From Eggerthellaceae bacterium (GTDB lineage: Bacteria; Actinomycetota; Coriobacteriia; Coriobacteriales; Eggerthellaceae), in assembly GCA_017533165.1 (NCBI GenBank), contig JAFXIM010000257.1, positions 1-10,941 of the forward strand: a stretch of 10,941 nt of DNA. Reading direction: 5' to 3'. The position numbers and the translations under genes were made by a program. Below are positions 1-7,046 of the stretch, piece after piece. The notes below the pieces were generated by a model. It saw nothing but the letters and a program-made list of their open reading frames with translations. It had not been told where the DNA came from and did not search any database. Within the stretch, counting starts at the first letter, position 1. Every line of letters starts with the position of its first letter.

Positions 1-1014
1 ACGCTCTCATTTGCGGTTCCTTGTTACAACTCAGCGGAGTATATGGACAAGTGCATTGAGTCGCTTCTCAAGTGCGGCGATGACATAGAGATTTTGATCG
101 TCAACGATGGCTCCACCAAGGACAACACGGCTGAGAAGGCAGATCAGTGGCAGCAGCGTTATCCAGATATCGTTAAGGCCATTCACAAGGAAAACGGCGG
201 GCACGGATCGGCCGTAAACGCCGGCCTTGACAACGCAACGGGTCGGTACTTCAAGGTGGTTGACTCGGACGACTGGCTTGACGAAGAAGCCATGGTTCCC
301 ATCATGCGCTATCTGCGTCGTCAGATGGAGCTGAGGGATGCGACTGATCTCGTTATCGCCAACTACGTGTACGAAAAGGTCTACGAAGGTACGCGCACGG
401 TAATGGGGTACGCAAACGTCTTCCCGATCGAGGAGGAGTTTGGTTGGGATGAAGTGGGACGCTTCAACCCGAGCCAGTACCTTTTGATGCATTCGGTCAT
501 CTATCGCACCGAATTGCTTCGTGAGATGGAGCTGCAACTTCCGCATCATTGCTTCTACGTCGATAACATCTTCGTATACGAGCCCTTGCCGCATGTGGAG
601 TCCATCTATTACATAAACGTTGACATGTATCGCTACTTCATCGGCCGCGAGGATCAATCGGTGAATGAAAAGGTCATGATGGGTCGCATCGATCAGCAGC
701 TTCGCGTAACGCGTACCATGATCGACGCTGTTGATGTGAGTTCCATTGAGGAAAAGCGCTTGCGTTTGTACATGGAGAACTACCTCGCCATGATGATGTG
801 CATCTGCTCGGTGTTCTTGCGCATGCGCAATACCCCTGAAGATGAAGAGAAGCGCGAGGCTATTTGGCGCTATCTAAAGGAAGCTGATCCTGCTCTGCAT
901 AAGCGCATCAGGGCTAATGTTCTAAATTTGGGAACTAATCTGCCAACTGAGCTTGGCAGGCGAGCTGGCTTGGGCGGCTATCACATCGCGCAAAAGATCT
1001 TCAAATTCAACTAG
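1..1014 (+). CDS. Family 2 glycosyltransferase, 5'-truncated by window edge
   Basis: Transfers a sugar from a nucleotide-sugar donor to an acceptor, probably for a cell-surface polysaccharide or glycolipid; donor and acceptor cannot be told from sequence. The frame is open from base 1, giving 337 visible residues. The start of the GT-A fold is visible: SFAVPCYNSAEYMDKCIESL (residues 3-22), then ILIVNDGSTKDNT (31-43), which is the nucleotide-binding strand and loop, HGSAVNAGLDNATGRYFKVV, and the metal-binding DSDD at 88-91. Because the fold normally begins within a few residues of such a SFAVPCYN block, only a short N-terminus is probably missing. No membrane segment is evident, so it is likely cytoplasmic or peripheral. 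It ends with TAG at 1012-1014 and faces dinB convergently. The family assignment is firm; the specific role is unknown. Confidence 0.9.
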   Translation, partial: TLSFAVPCYNSAEYMDKCIESLLKCGDDIEILIVNDGSTKDNTAEKADQWQQRYPDIVKAIHKENGGHGSAVNAGLDNATGRYFKVVDSDDWLDEEAMVPIMRYLRRQMELRDATDLVIANYVYEKVYEGTRTVMGYANVFPIEEEFGWDEVGRFNPSQYLLMHSVIYRTELLREMELQLPHHCFYVDNIFVYEPLPHVESIYYINVDMYRYFIGREDQSVNEKVMMGRIDQQLRVTRTMIDAVDVSSIEEKRLRLYMENYLAMMMCICSVFLRMRNTPEDEEKREAIWRYLKEADPALHKRIRANVLNLGTNLPTELGRRAGLGGYHIAQKIFKFN

Positions 1015-1016
1015 GG

Positions 1017-1044
1017 GAAGCGGCTTCAAGGCCGCTTCTTACTT
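1017..1044 (+). terminator. Probable intrinsic terminator after the glycosyltransferase gene
   Basis: GAAGCGGC (1017-1024) and GCCGCTTC (1031-1038) form a perfect 8-bp GC-rich stem with the 6-nt loop TTCAAG, starting 3 nt after the glycosyltransferase stop codon. It is followed by TTACTT, a weak U-tract. Position between two convergent genes supports termination. On the minus strand the hairpin is followed by CCC rather than a T-run, so it is a poorer terminator for dinB. Confidence 0.7.
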
Positions 1045-1085
1045 AGTGGATTTATGGGGTAAGCGCAGGCTTTTCCTATTCAATG

Positions 1086-2369
1086 TCATTTGTAATCGGC
1101 TGGGTTTTTGGAACTCGAGCCAGTGGTGTTGCCTTCGTTTCTCAGTTCGCGGCCAAAGCGCACTATATCCTCACCGAATTTGTCTTTGAGCTTATCGGTT
1201 GTCGATATGAGTTGCCTTCGTTTGTCTTTAGCGAGTTTTGCATTTGCCTGGATCTCGCTATGATCGGTTTCGAATAGCGCAAGCTGCTCTGAATATAAGG
1301 GGTCAAAATTTGTTACTGCAAGACCTAAGAGCCTGACCTTCAGGCCGGGTCTCCAAACTTCGTCTACCAAGCCTTTTGAAGCCTCAATGAGGATGAATTC
1401 GTCGTCCGTTGTTGCTGATAGGGGCTTTTGCGCCGACCTAAGGCTTCTGTCGTCATAGCGGACTTTGAGGGCAAGCGTGGAACCCTTCAGCCCTTTCTTT
1501 CTGAGTCTTCTCCCTAGCTTGGCAGCTATTGTTCCTAGTGCGGCGTCGATCTCCTCGCGGGTACCCAAGTCTCTAGCGAAGGTGACCTCGTTGGAAACCG
1601 ATTTGACTTCATCGTCGGAAACGACCAGAGACCAGTCCTTTCCGAGAGCGCGATTTCTCATGAGCTCGGAGTTTTTGCCAAATATCTTACGCAATACGGA
1701 TTCGTCCGCGCATCCGAGGTCTCCGAGCGTCTTGATACCTAGAGCGAGCAGGTTCTTTTCGGCTGAGGGGCCTATACCACTCAAGCGTCTTATGGGGATG
1801 GGGGAGAGGAATTTCGACTCTTCTCCCGGATAAACTACGGTGATGCCTCGCGGCTTGTCCATATCTGAGGCTATCTTGGCTACAGACTTGCTTGTACCTA
1901 GCCCAATGGAGCACGTAATCCCGAGCTTTTCAACGCGAATCTGAATTCTGTTGACGATGGATACGGGATGCTCTCTGTTTGACTTGGTTGGGGTGATGTC
2001 ACAGAAGGCCTCGTCGATGCTAACCTGCTGTACATGCGGCGTCTCATCTCGAAGGATTTGCATGACTTGGTCGGAGACTTCGCGGTAACGAGCGAAATTG
2101 CCCCCTGTCCAAATTGCCTCAGGACAAAGTTGTTTTGCTCGCGATGAAGCCATGGCGCTTCGAACGCCATAAGCACGTGCTTCGTAGGAGCAGGTGGACA
2201 CGACGCCATGCTTGTCGGCGTCACCGCCCACTATAACGGGCTTTCCGCGCCATGCAGGGTGGTCGAGCTGTTCTACGGACGCAAAGAACGCATCGAGATC
2301 TACGAGTATGATGGCCGGGCCGTTCCACTCGTTAATGCCATAGAACTCTGTCTGTCCAACTAGTTTCAT
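1086..2369 (-). CDS. dinB: DNA polymerase IV (Y-family translesion polymerase)
   Basis: Error-prone DNA polymerase that copies past damaged bases at stalled forks. The 427-residue protein has the Y-family landmarks in order: palm motif VDLDAFFASVEQ (23-34) with metal ligands D24 and D26 and steric-gate F29; YEARAYGVR (62-70); SIDEAFCDIT (117-126) with D119 and E120 as catalytic acids; TCSIGLGTSKSVAKIASDMD (152-171); a helix-hairpin-helix thumb LSGIGPSAEKNLLALGIKTL (196-215); and a little-finger domain to about 355. QLALF (362-366) matches the sliding-clamp-binding consensus and is followed by a charged tail of about 60 residues. The ATG at 2367-2369 is the only plausible initiator ahead of the first motif, though its ribosome binding site is weak. 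It is transcribed alone, divergent from ileS. No complete LexA box was found upstream. Confidence 0.95.
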   Translation of the reverse strand: MKLVGQTEFYGINEWNGPAIILVDLDAFFASVEQLDHPAWRGKPVIVGGDADKHGVVSTCSYEARAYGVRSAMASSRAKQLCPEAIWTGGNFARYREVSDQVMQILRDETPHVQQVSIDEAFCDITPTKSNREHPVSIVNRIQIRVEKLGITCSIGLGTSKSVAKIASDMDKPRGITVVYPGEESKFLSPIPIRRLSGIGPSAEKNLLALGIKTLGDLGCADESVLRKIFGKNSELMRNRALGKDWSLVVSDDEVKSVSNEVTFARDLGTREEIDAALGTIAAKLGRRLRKKGLKGSTLALKVRYDDRSLRSAQKPLSATTDDEFILIEASKGLVDEVWRPGLKVRLLGLAVTNFDPLYSEQLALFETDHSEIQANAKLAKDKRRQLISTTDKLKDKFGEDIVRFGRELRNEGNTTGSSSKNPADYK

Positions 2370-2410
2370 ATGCCCATTGTCTCATATTCCGGCCCCTTGC
2401 TTTCGTTCGG

Positions 2411-2439
2411 TGGAAATGAAGGGTTACTTGACTTATACT
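2411..2439 (+). promoter_or_regulatory. Candidate sigma-70-type promoter for the ileS operon
   Basis: TATACT at 2434-2439 matches five of six bases of the -10 consensus. TGGAAA at 2411-2416 matches four of six -35 bases at 17-bp spacing. This would start transcription near 2446 and give a leader of about 85 nt before the GTG at 2530. A TTGACT at 2428-2433 is a better -35 by itself but has no good -10 at the right distance. Read on the minus strand, TATAAG (2437 down to 2432) could be a -10 for dinB, so the two promoters may overlap. Confidence 0.4.
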
Positions 2440-2457
2440 AACTTAGTTTGAAAACTG

Positions 2458-2486
2458 GCGGTTTTGCATGCAGCATGCTGAGCCGC
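2458..2486 (+). repeat. Small inverted/palindromic element in the ileS leader
   Basis: Outer arms GCGG (2458-2461) and CCGC (2483-2486) flank two overlapping 8-bp palindromes, TGCATGCA (2465-2472) and AGCATGCT (2472-2479), so GCATGC occurs twice with one base between. An imperfect hairpin is possible in the leader RNA, or the DNA palindromes could be a protein-binding site. Function is unknown. It is not followed by a T-run, so it is not a terminator. Confidence 0.35.
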
Positions 2487-2514
2487 TGTTCATAGGCATC
2501 GCGCATCTAGCATG

Positions 2515-2519
2515 AAAGG
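2515..2519 (+). promoter_or_regulatory. Ribosome binding site deciding the ileS start
   Basis: AAAGG at 2515-2519 sits 10 nt before the GTG at 2530. The in-frame ATG at 2512 has no purine-rich stretch upstream and would itself overlap this site, so GTG is the better initiator. Confidence 0.55.
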
Positions 2520-2529
2520 TTGGGCACCC

Positions 2530-5376
2530 GTGGCTAAGAGCTATAAGGAGACCATGAACCTTCCCAAGACCGATTTCTCGATGAGGGCAAACCTCCCTGA
2601 GAACGAACCGAAGCGTCTTGAGAAGTGGAATGAGCAGGACATTTATCGCAGGGTTCTCGAGAAGAACCAGGACGGAACTCCGTTTGTGCTTCATGACGGC
2701 CCGCCCTACGCCAACGGCCCCATTCACATCGGCCATGCTTTCAATAAGATCTTGAAGGACTTTGTTATCAAAAGCCGCGCGCAGCGCGGTTACTTCACTC
2801 CCTACATCCCTGGTTGGGATTGCCATGGCCAGCCCATTGAACATATGGTTGAGGTTACCCTCGGTAAGGAGAAGATGGCTAAAACCTCCCAGCCGGAGCT
2901 TCGCCGACTGTGCCGTGAATGGGCTGAAAAGTACGTGGACGTTCAGCGTGACGGTTTCAAGCGTCTTGGTGTCAACGCCGACTGGGATCACCCCTATCTC
3001 ACCTTCACTCCGAACTTCGAATCCGGCAACGTTGAGATCTTCAAGGAGATGTACCTGAAGGGTTCTGTCTATCGCGGACGCAAGCCCATTCACTGGTGTA
3101 AGCGTTGTCATACCGCTCTTGCTGAAGCTGAGATCGAGTACTCCGATGAGACTTCGCCCTCCATCTTTGTGAAGTTTAAGATGGATGCCCTGCCTGGCGT
3201 GTTCGAGACTTACGGCGCCCAGGGTGACGCCTATATCCTTATTTGGACCACAACCCCGTGGACGCTTCCGGCAAACACCGCCGTTAGCCTTGCCCCCGAT
3301 GCTGACTATGTCATGGTTCTTTGCGATGCCGGCAATATCATTATGGCTCGTGAGCTGGTTGCTAACGTTGCCGAGATCGCTGGTTGGGAAGAATACTCTT
3401 TCGTTTGCGATGACGCGGGCGAACCCGTGGTCCTCAAGGGCAAGCAGATGTGCGGTTTGACCTACACCTGCCCCGTGCGTCATGACCTTAAGGGACGGAT
3501 CATCTACGGTGACCATGTCACCCTTGATACTGGTACTGGTGCTGTCCACACCGCCCCTGGCCATGGTCAGGACGACTACCTGGTGGGTCTTGAGTTTGAC
3601 ATTCCGCTGCTTATGCCCGTTGATGACAATGGATGCTTCACCGATGAGGCTGCTCAGTTTGCAGGCCTTGATACCGATGAGGCAAATCCTGTTATTATCG
3701 AATGGCTGAAGGAACAGGGTACGCTTGTAGCCAAGCAGGAGATTTTGCACTCCTATCCGCATTGCTGGCGTTGCCATCAGCCGGTTATCTTCCGAGCTAC
3801 CGATCAGTGGTTCGTCTCCATGGAGAAGAACGATCTTCGCGACAATGCTCTTAACGCTATCCACAATGAGGTTCGTTGGATCCCTGAATGGGCATCTAAT
3901 CGTATTGGATCTATGGTCGCCGACCGTCCCGACTGGTGCATTTCGCGCCAGCGTTCCTGGGGCGTTCCGATCCCCGTTTTCAAGTGCGCCAAGTGCGACG
4001 CGACGGTTGCAACTGAGGAAACCTTTGATGCGGTTATCGACCTCTTCAACAACGAAGGCGCCGATGCTTGGTTCACTAAGCAGCCGAGTGAGTATTTGCC
4101 GGCGGGTACTGCCTGCGAGAAGTGCGGATGCACCGAACTCATTCCTGAGAAGGACATTCTCGACGTGTGGTGGGAGTCCGGCGTTACTCATACGAGCGTT
4201 TGCCGCCATCGCGCATCCGAGGGCCTTACCTTCCCGGCTGACATGTATCTTGAGGGGTCCGACCAGCATCGCGGCTGGTTCCAGTCCTCGCTTTTGACCA
4301 GCGTAGGGGCTTACGGCGTGCCGCCTTACAAGTCTGTCATGCATTGCGGCTTCACCGTTGACGAGCAGGGTCGTAAGATGTCCAAGTCGCTTGGCAACGG
4401 CGTTGACCCTGCTGATGTTATGGCTAAGTTCGGCGCTGACGTTCTTCGCCTTTGGGTATCGAGCGTTGATTACTCTCAGGATGTCAGCATTTCCGACAAT
4501 ATCCTGAAACAGGTGTCTGATGCGTATCGACGCTTCCGCAACACCTACCGCTTCCTGCTTGGAAACCTTGACGATTTCGATGCTTCGGTTGATGCAGTCA
4601 GCTCTTGGGATGAGCTTGAGCCTATCGACCAATGGGCTATGGTTCGCACCTACAAGCTGTTGACAGACGTGGAGGCTGGCTACAAGGCGTATCGCTACAA
4701 CACGGTGTATCGCGTGGCCTATGACTTCGTAAACGACCTTTCGGCTGTCTACATGGACGTTGTCAAAGACCGTCTCTATGCTGAGGCTCCTAAGGCTCTG
4801 CCGCGCCGAGCCGCCCAGACTGTTCTCATGAACATCCTCGAGGTTATGGTTCGCGTTCTTTCTCCCATCCTTTCCTTTACCACCGAAGAGGTTTGGGAGC
4901 ACTATCCTCCCGCAGAGCGAAATCGTGAGGACCGCGAAGCCAGCGTTCAGCTCGCAGGTTGGCCGGTAAGGGAGGACTTCGTTCCCGCTCTTCCCGACAA
5001 TGCCGAAGAGCTTGTTGCCAATTTTGAACAGATGATGGCCATCCGCGAGGTTGTCACCAAGGCACTCGAGGAGGCACGTACCGCCAAGGTCATCGGTAAG
5101 AGCCAGGAGGCTGCTATCACTATTTTGGCGCCTCAGAACGTCGTTGATGTTGCTGCTTCATTTGCTCACGGCGTGCTTGAAGAGCTCTTCATCGTAGCTT
5201 CTGTCAAGTTTGAGGCAGCTGATGTCGAAGAGCCTTCTGCAAGCGTTGAGGTAGCGCAGGGCCAGAAGTGCCCGCGTTGTTGGAACATTCGCACGCTTGG
5301 CGGTAACGAAGCTCACAGTGACGTGTGCAAACGCTGCGGTGATGCTCTTGAGGCTATAGGCTTTGAGGCAGAGTAG
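2530..5376 (+). CDS. ileS: Isoleucyl-tRNA synthetase
   Basis: Charges tRNA-Ile with isoleucine in the cytoplasm and edits misactivated valine. From the GTG the protein is 948 residues, the normal length for the bacterial type with a C-terminal zinc finger. Visible class I signatures: PPYANGPIHIGHAFNKILKD with HIGH at 66-69; the CP1 editing domain with TTTPWTLPANTAVSL and GTGAVHTAPGHGQDDY (GHGQDDY at 344-350, carrying the editing aspartate); DVWWESGVTH; GSDQHRGWFQSSL; and KMSKS at 616-620. The C-terminal zinc finger has CPRC (C914, C917) and CKRC (C933, C936). An alternative ATG six codons upstream (2512) gives 954 residues but lacks a ribosome binding site. It is the first gene of the plus-strand cluster. 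Codon use is strongly biased: TTA, CTA and TCA are absent from the first 876 codons. No T-box leader is recognisable. Confidence 0.97.
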   Translation: MAKSYKETMNLPKTDFSMRANLPENEPKRLEKWNEQDIYRRVLEKNQDGTPFVLHDGPPYANGPIHIGHAFNKILKDFVIKSRAQRGYFTPYIPGWDCHGQPIEHMVEVTLGKEKMAKTSQPELRRLCREWAEKYVDVQRDGFKRLGVNADWDHPYLTFTPNFESGNVEIFKEMYLKGSVYRGRKPIHWCKRCHTALAEAEIEYSDETSPSIFVKFKMDALPGVFETYGAQGDAYILIWTTTPWTLPANTAVSLAPDADYVMVLCDAGNIIMARELVANVAEIAGWEEYSFVCDDAGEPVVLKGKQMCGLTYTCPVRHDLKGRIIYGDHVTLDTGTGAVHTAPGHGQDDYLVGLEFDIPLLMPVDDNGCFTDEAAQFAGLDTDEANPVIIEWLKEQGTLVAKQEILHSYPHCWRCHQPVIFRATDQWFVSMEKNDLRDNALNAIHNEVRWIPEWASNRIGSMVADRPDWCISRQRSWGVPIPVFKCAKCDATVATEETFDAVIDLFNNEGADAWFTKQPSEYLPAGTACEKCGCTELIPEKDILDVWWESGVTHTSVCRHRASEGLTFPADMYLEGSDQHRGWFQSSLLTSVGAYGVPPYKSVMHCGFTVDEQGRKMSKSLGNGVDPADVMAKFGADVLRLWVSSVDYSQDVSISDNILKQVSDAYRRFRNTYRFLLGNLDDFDASVDAVSSWDELEPIDQWAMVRTYKLLTDVEAGYKAYRYNTVYRVAYDFVNDLSAVYMDVVKDRLYAEAPKALPRRAAQTVLMNILEVMVRVLSPILSFTTEEVWEHYPPAERNREDREASVQLAGWPVREDFVPALPDNAEELVANFEQMMAIREVVTKALEEARTAKVIGKSQEAAITILAPQNVVDVAASFAHGVLEELFIVASVKFEAADVEEPSASVEVAQGQKCPRCWNIRTLGGNEAHSDVCKRCGDALEAIGFEAE

Positions 5377-5388
5377 GCAGGCTGTTGC

Positions 5389-5949
5389 TTGAAGTCCAGC
5401 GCCGCACACGACATCAACTTCGAGAAAGACACGACGGGCCCTTCTTCGGATGAGCCCGTCTCTTTCGATTTCCGCATAAGAAATGCCAAAGTATTTGGCT
5501 TGGTCGTTGTGCTTTGGCTTGCATTGGACCAGGCTACCAAGTGCTACTTCAACTCCTTTGATCTAGGAGAGGTGATTGCAGGACCAATCCTGGGGATATT
5601 CAGATTCCGATTGGTTCACAATACGGGCGCTGCGTGGAGCATGTTTTCTGACTCAACATTTGCTCTGGGGGTATTTTCGCTGCTGATCTGCGTCTTGCTG
5701 TTGATATATCTATTTAAGCTGGCGCCCGACTCCAGCCTTGGTGAGGCCCTTGGTCTTTCCTTGGTATTTGCCGGTGGCGTGGGCAACGCGATCGATCGCT
5801 TCTTGTTGGGCTACGTGGTTGACTTCATAGAGCCTGTGTTCATCGAGTTTCCCGTATTCAACGTTGCGGACATCGGTGTTACGTGCGGTTTCGTTATTTT
5901 CTTCATAAGCCTGCTTTGCGGCTTTAAGAAAAGCGCTCAATCTGAGTAA
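5389..5949 (+). CDS. lspA: Lipoprotein signal peptidase (signal peptidase II)
   Basis: Membrane aspartic protease that removes the signal peptide from prolipoproteins after lipidation. The 186-residue protein has four hydrophobic segments, near residues 35-46, 91-109, 121-134 and 162-177. Family motifs are present: DQATK at 47-51; HNTGAAWSMFS at 77-87; AGGVGNAIDR at 128-137 with catalytic D136; VVDFIEP; and FNVADIGVTCG at 157-167 with catalytic D161. The start is TTG, 12 nt after the ileS stop, preceded by AGGCAGG at 5375-5381 with a 7-nt spacer. No ATG or GTG lies in frame between the ileS stop and the first membrane segment, so TTG is the only reasonable initiator. That gives a hydrophilic N-terminal extension of about 33 residues, longer than is common. 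It is in the same reading frame as ileS. lspA next to an RluA-type synthase gene is a common bacterial arrangement. Confidence 0.95.
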   Translation: MKSSAAHDINFEKDTTGPSSDEPVSFDFRIRNAKVFGLVVVLWLALDQATKCYFNSFDLGEVIAGPILGIFRFRLVHNTGAAWSMFSDSTFALGVFSLLICVLLLIYLFKLAPDSSLGEALGLSLVFAGGVGNAIDRFLLGYVVDFIEPVFIEFPVFNVADIGVTCGFVIFFISLLCGFKKSAQSE

Positions 5950-5993
5950 ACTATATTTTCAAGTAATTGAAGCTATCTATTATGGTGGAGCCT

Positions 5994-7046
5994 ATGACGC
6001 GCCTGCATAAACATATCGCCACTTCGGATGACGCTGGGATGCGCCTTGACACCATGTTGTACGACAGGGGTATTTACGAGAGTCGCTCTAGTGCGGCGCG
6101 TGCGATAGAGGCCGGAGAGGTGCTTGTTAACGGGCTGGCCGTTGCTAAGAAGCATATCCTCAGGTTGCATGATGAAATCCTCTGCACCATCGAAGAGGTT
6201 CAGCAAGATTTCGAGGTGAAAGGTCAGGCAATAGATCTTGACATTCGTTACGAGGATGAAGATCTGCTTGTCCTTTCCAAGCAGCTTGGCCTTGTTTGTC
6301 ACCCATCGGTTGACCATCATGACGGTACCCTGGTTAACGCGCTCATTTTTCACTGCGGAGCCGAAAACCTATGCAATGTTCAGGGAGAGGATGACCGTCT
6401 CGGCATCGTGCATCGTCTCGACCGTGACACCACCGGTCTTATGCTCGCTGCGAAGACCGACGAGGCGGGAAGCGTGCTCATGGACGATATTCGCCGACGC
6501 ATGGTTGATCGCCATTATCTTGCCCTTGTTAACGGCATTATCGCCCACGATACGGGAATGATCGACGCCCCTATCGCGCGTGATGCGAGCGAGCGAACGA
6601 AGATGGCCGTGAGAGAGTCCTCGTCTTCTCGTGAAGCTATAACCACCTTCAAGGTGCTTGAGCGGTTTGAGGCTCGCCGCGGAGATGACGGCTACACTCT
6701 TATTGACTGCAAGCTGTTCACTGGTCGAACTCATCAGATACGCGTTCACATGCAATACACCAAGCATCCCATTGTGGGTGATCCCGTTTACAACACGTAT
6801 TCCCCGCGCGAGGAAGCATCTCAGCTGGGTTTGCTCAGACAGTTCCTTCATTCCTATAAGATTGCTTTCGACCACCCAATCACAGCAGAGCGAATGGAGT
6901 TTGTCGATAATCTCCCAAGTGATTTGAGATACGTTTTGGAAGATCTTGCTACTCGGAGCATGGGAAAAACAGAAGAGGGAGAGCTTGTTGCCGCTCTGCA
7001 ACGCAACGCACCCTTCCCTCGCGTGGAGGGCATCATCTATGGCTAG
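5994..7046 (+). CDS. RluA-family RNA pseudouridine synthase with S4 domain
   Basis: Isomerises uridine to pseudouridine in rRNA or tRNA; the exact site cannot be read from sequence, but RluD-like proteins act on 23S rRNA. From the ATG at 5994 it has 350 residues. An N-terminal S4 RNA-binding domain covers about residues 15-70 (MRLDTMLYDRGIYESRSSAA, then AIEAGEVLVNG). The catalytic domain has VLSKQLGLVCHPS, the signature HRLDRDTTGLMLAAKT with catalytic D143, and the later block LFTGRTHQIRVHMQYTKHPIVGDPVY. The start is uncertain. ATG 5994 has GGTGGAG just upstream (5984-5990). ATG 5982 and GTG 5985 are in frame a few codons earlier, and TTG 5967 is also in frame. The S4 domain begins soon after the chosen start. 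The gene lies 44 nt after lspA and its stop overlaps the start of hemH. Confidence 0.93.
   Translation: MTRLHKHIATSDDAGMRLDTMLYDRGIYESRSSAARAIEAGEVLVNGLAVAKKHILRLHDEILCTIEEVQQDFEVKGQAIDLDIRYEDEDLLVLSKQLGLVCHPSVDHHDGTLVNALIFHCGAENLCNVQGEDDRLGIVHRLDRDTTGLMLAAKTDEAGSVLMDDIRRRMVDRHYLALVNGIIAHDTGMIDAPIARDASERTKMAVRESSSSREAITTFKVLERFEARRGDDGYTLIDCKLFTGRTHQIRVHMQYTKHPIVGDPVYNTYSPREEASQLGLLRQFLHSYKIAFDHPITAERMEFVDNLPSDLRYVLEDLATRSMGKTEEGELVAALQRNAPFPRVEGIIYG
7025..7030 (+). promoter_or_regulatory. Ribosome binding site deciding the hemH start
   Basis: GGAGGG at 7025-7030 lies 8 nt before the ATG at 7039, inside the end of the upstream pseudouridine synthase gene. It is the strongest Shine-Dalgarno match in the window and fixes the hemH start over in-frame codons further upstream, such as that at 6946. 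Confidence 0.8.

Noticed and set aside
31..657. A 208-codon minus-strand frame opposite the glycosyltransferase gene
   Set aside because: It is codon-register antisense to a clear GT2 gene, with no recognisable motif or ribosome binding site. It has the same cause as the ileS shadow.
2400..2420. Possible LexA/SOS box upstream of dinB
   Set aside because: Only a half-site-like CGAAC (minus strand, in CCGAACGAAAGC) is present. The second half of GAAC-N4-GTTC is missing.
2440..2540. Possible T-box riboswitch controlling ileS (TTGGGCACCCGTGG near the start)
   Set aside because: The piece resembles TGGNACC only with an extra base and overlaps the start codon. The leader of about 85 nt is too short for Stem I with a specifier loop plus an anti-sequestrator, and no such stem is visible.
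2443..4902. An open frame of 819 codons on the minus strand opposite ileS
   Set aside because: It lies in exact codon register with ileS, so it stays open simply because ileS avoids TTA, CTA and TCA. Its translation shows no recognisable domain, and ileS is unmistakable.
5950..5993. AT-rich gap before the pseudouridine synthase gene as an internal promoter
   Set aside because: TATATT (5952-5957) could be a -10, but no acceptable -35 lies 16-18 bp upstream, so the evidence is too weak to list it.
6946..7038. Upstream extension of hemH to an earlier in-frame start
   Set aside because: The extension overlaps the pseudouridine synthase by about 100 nt and matches no ferrochelatase sequence, while ATG 7039 has an excellent ribosome binding site.
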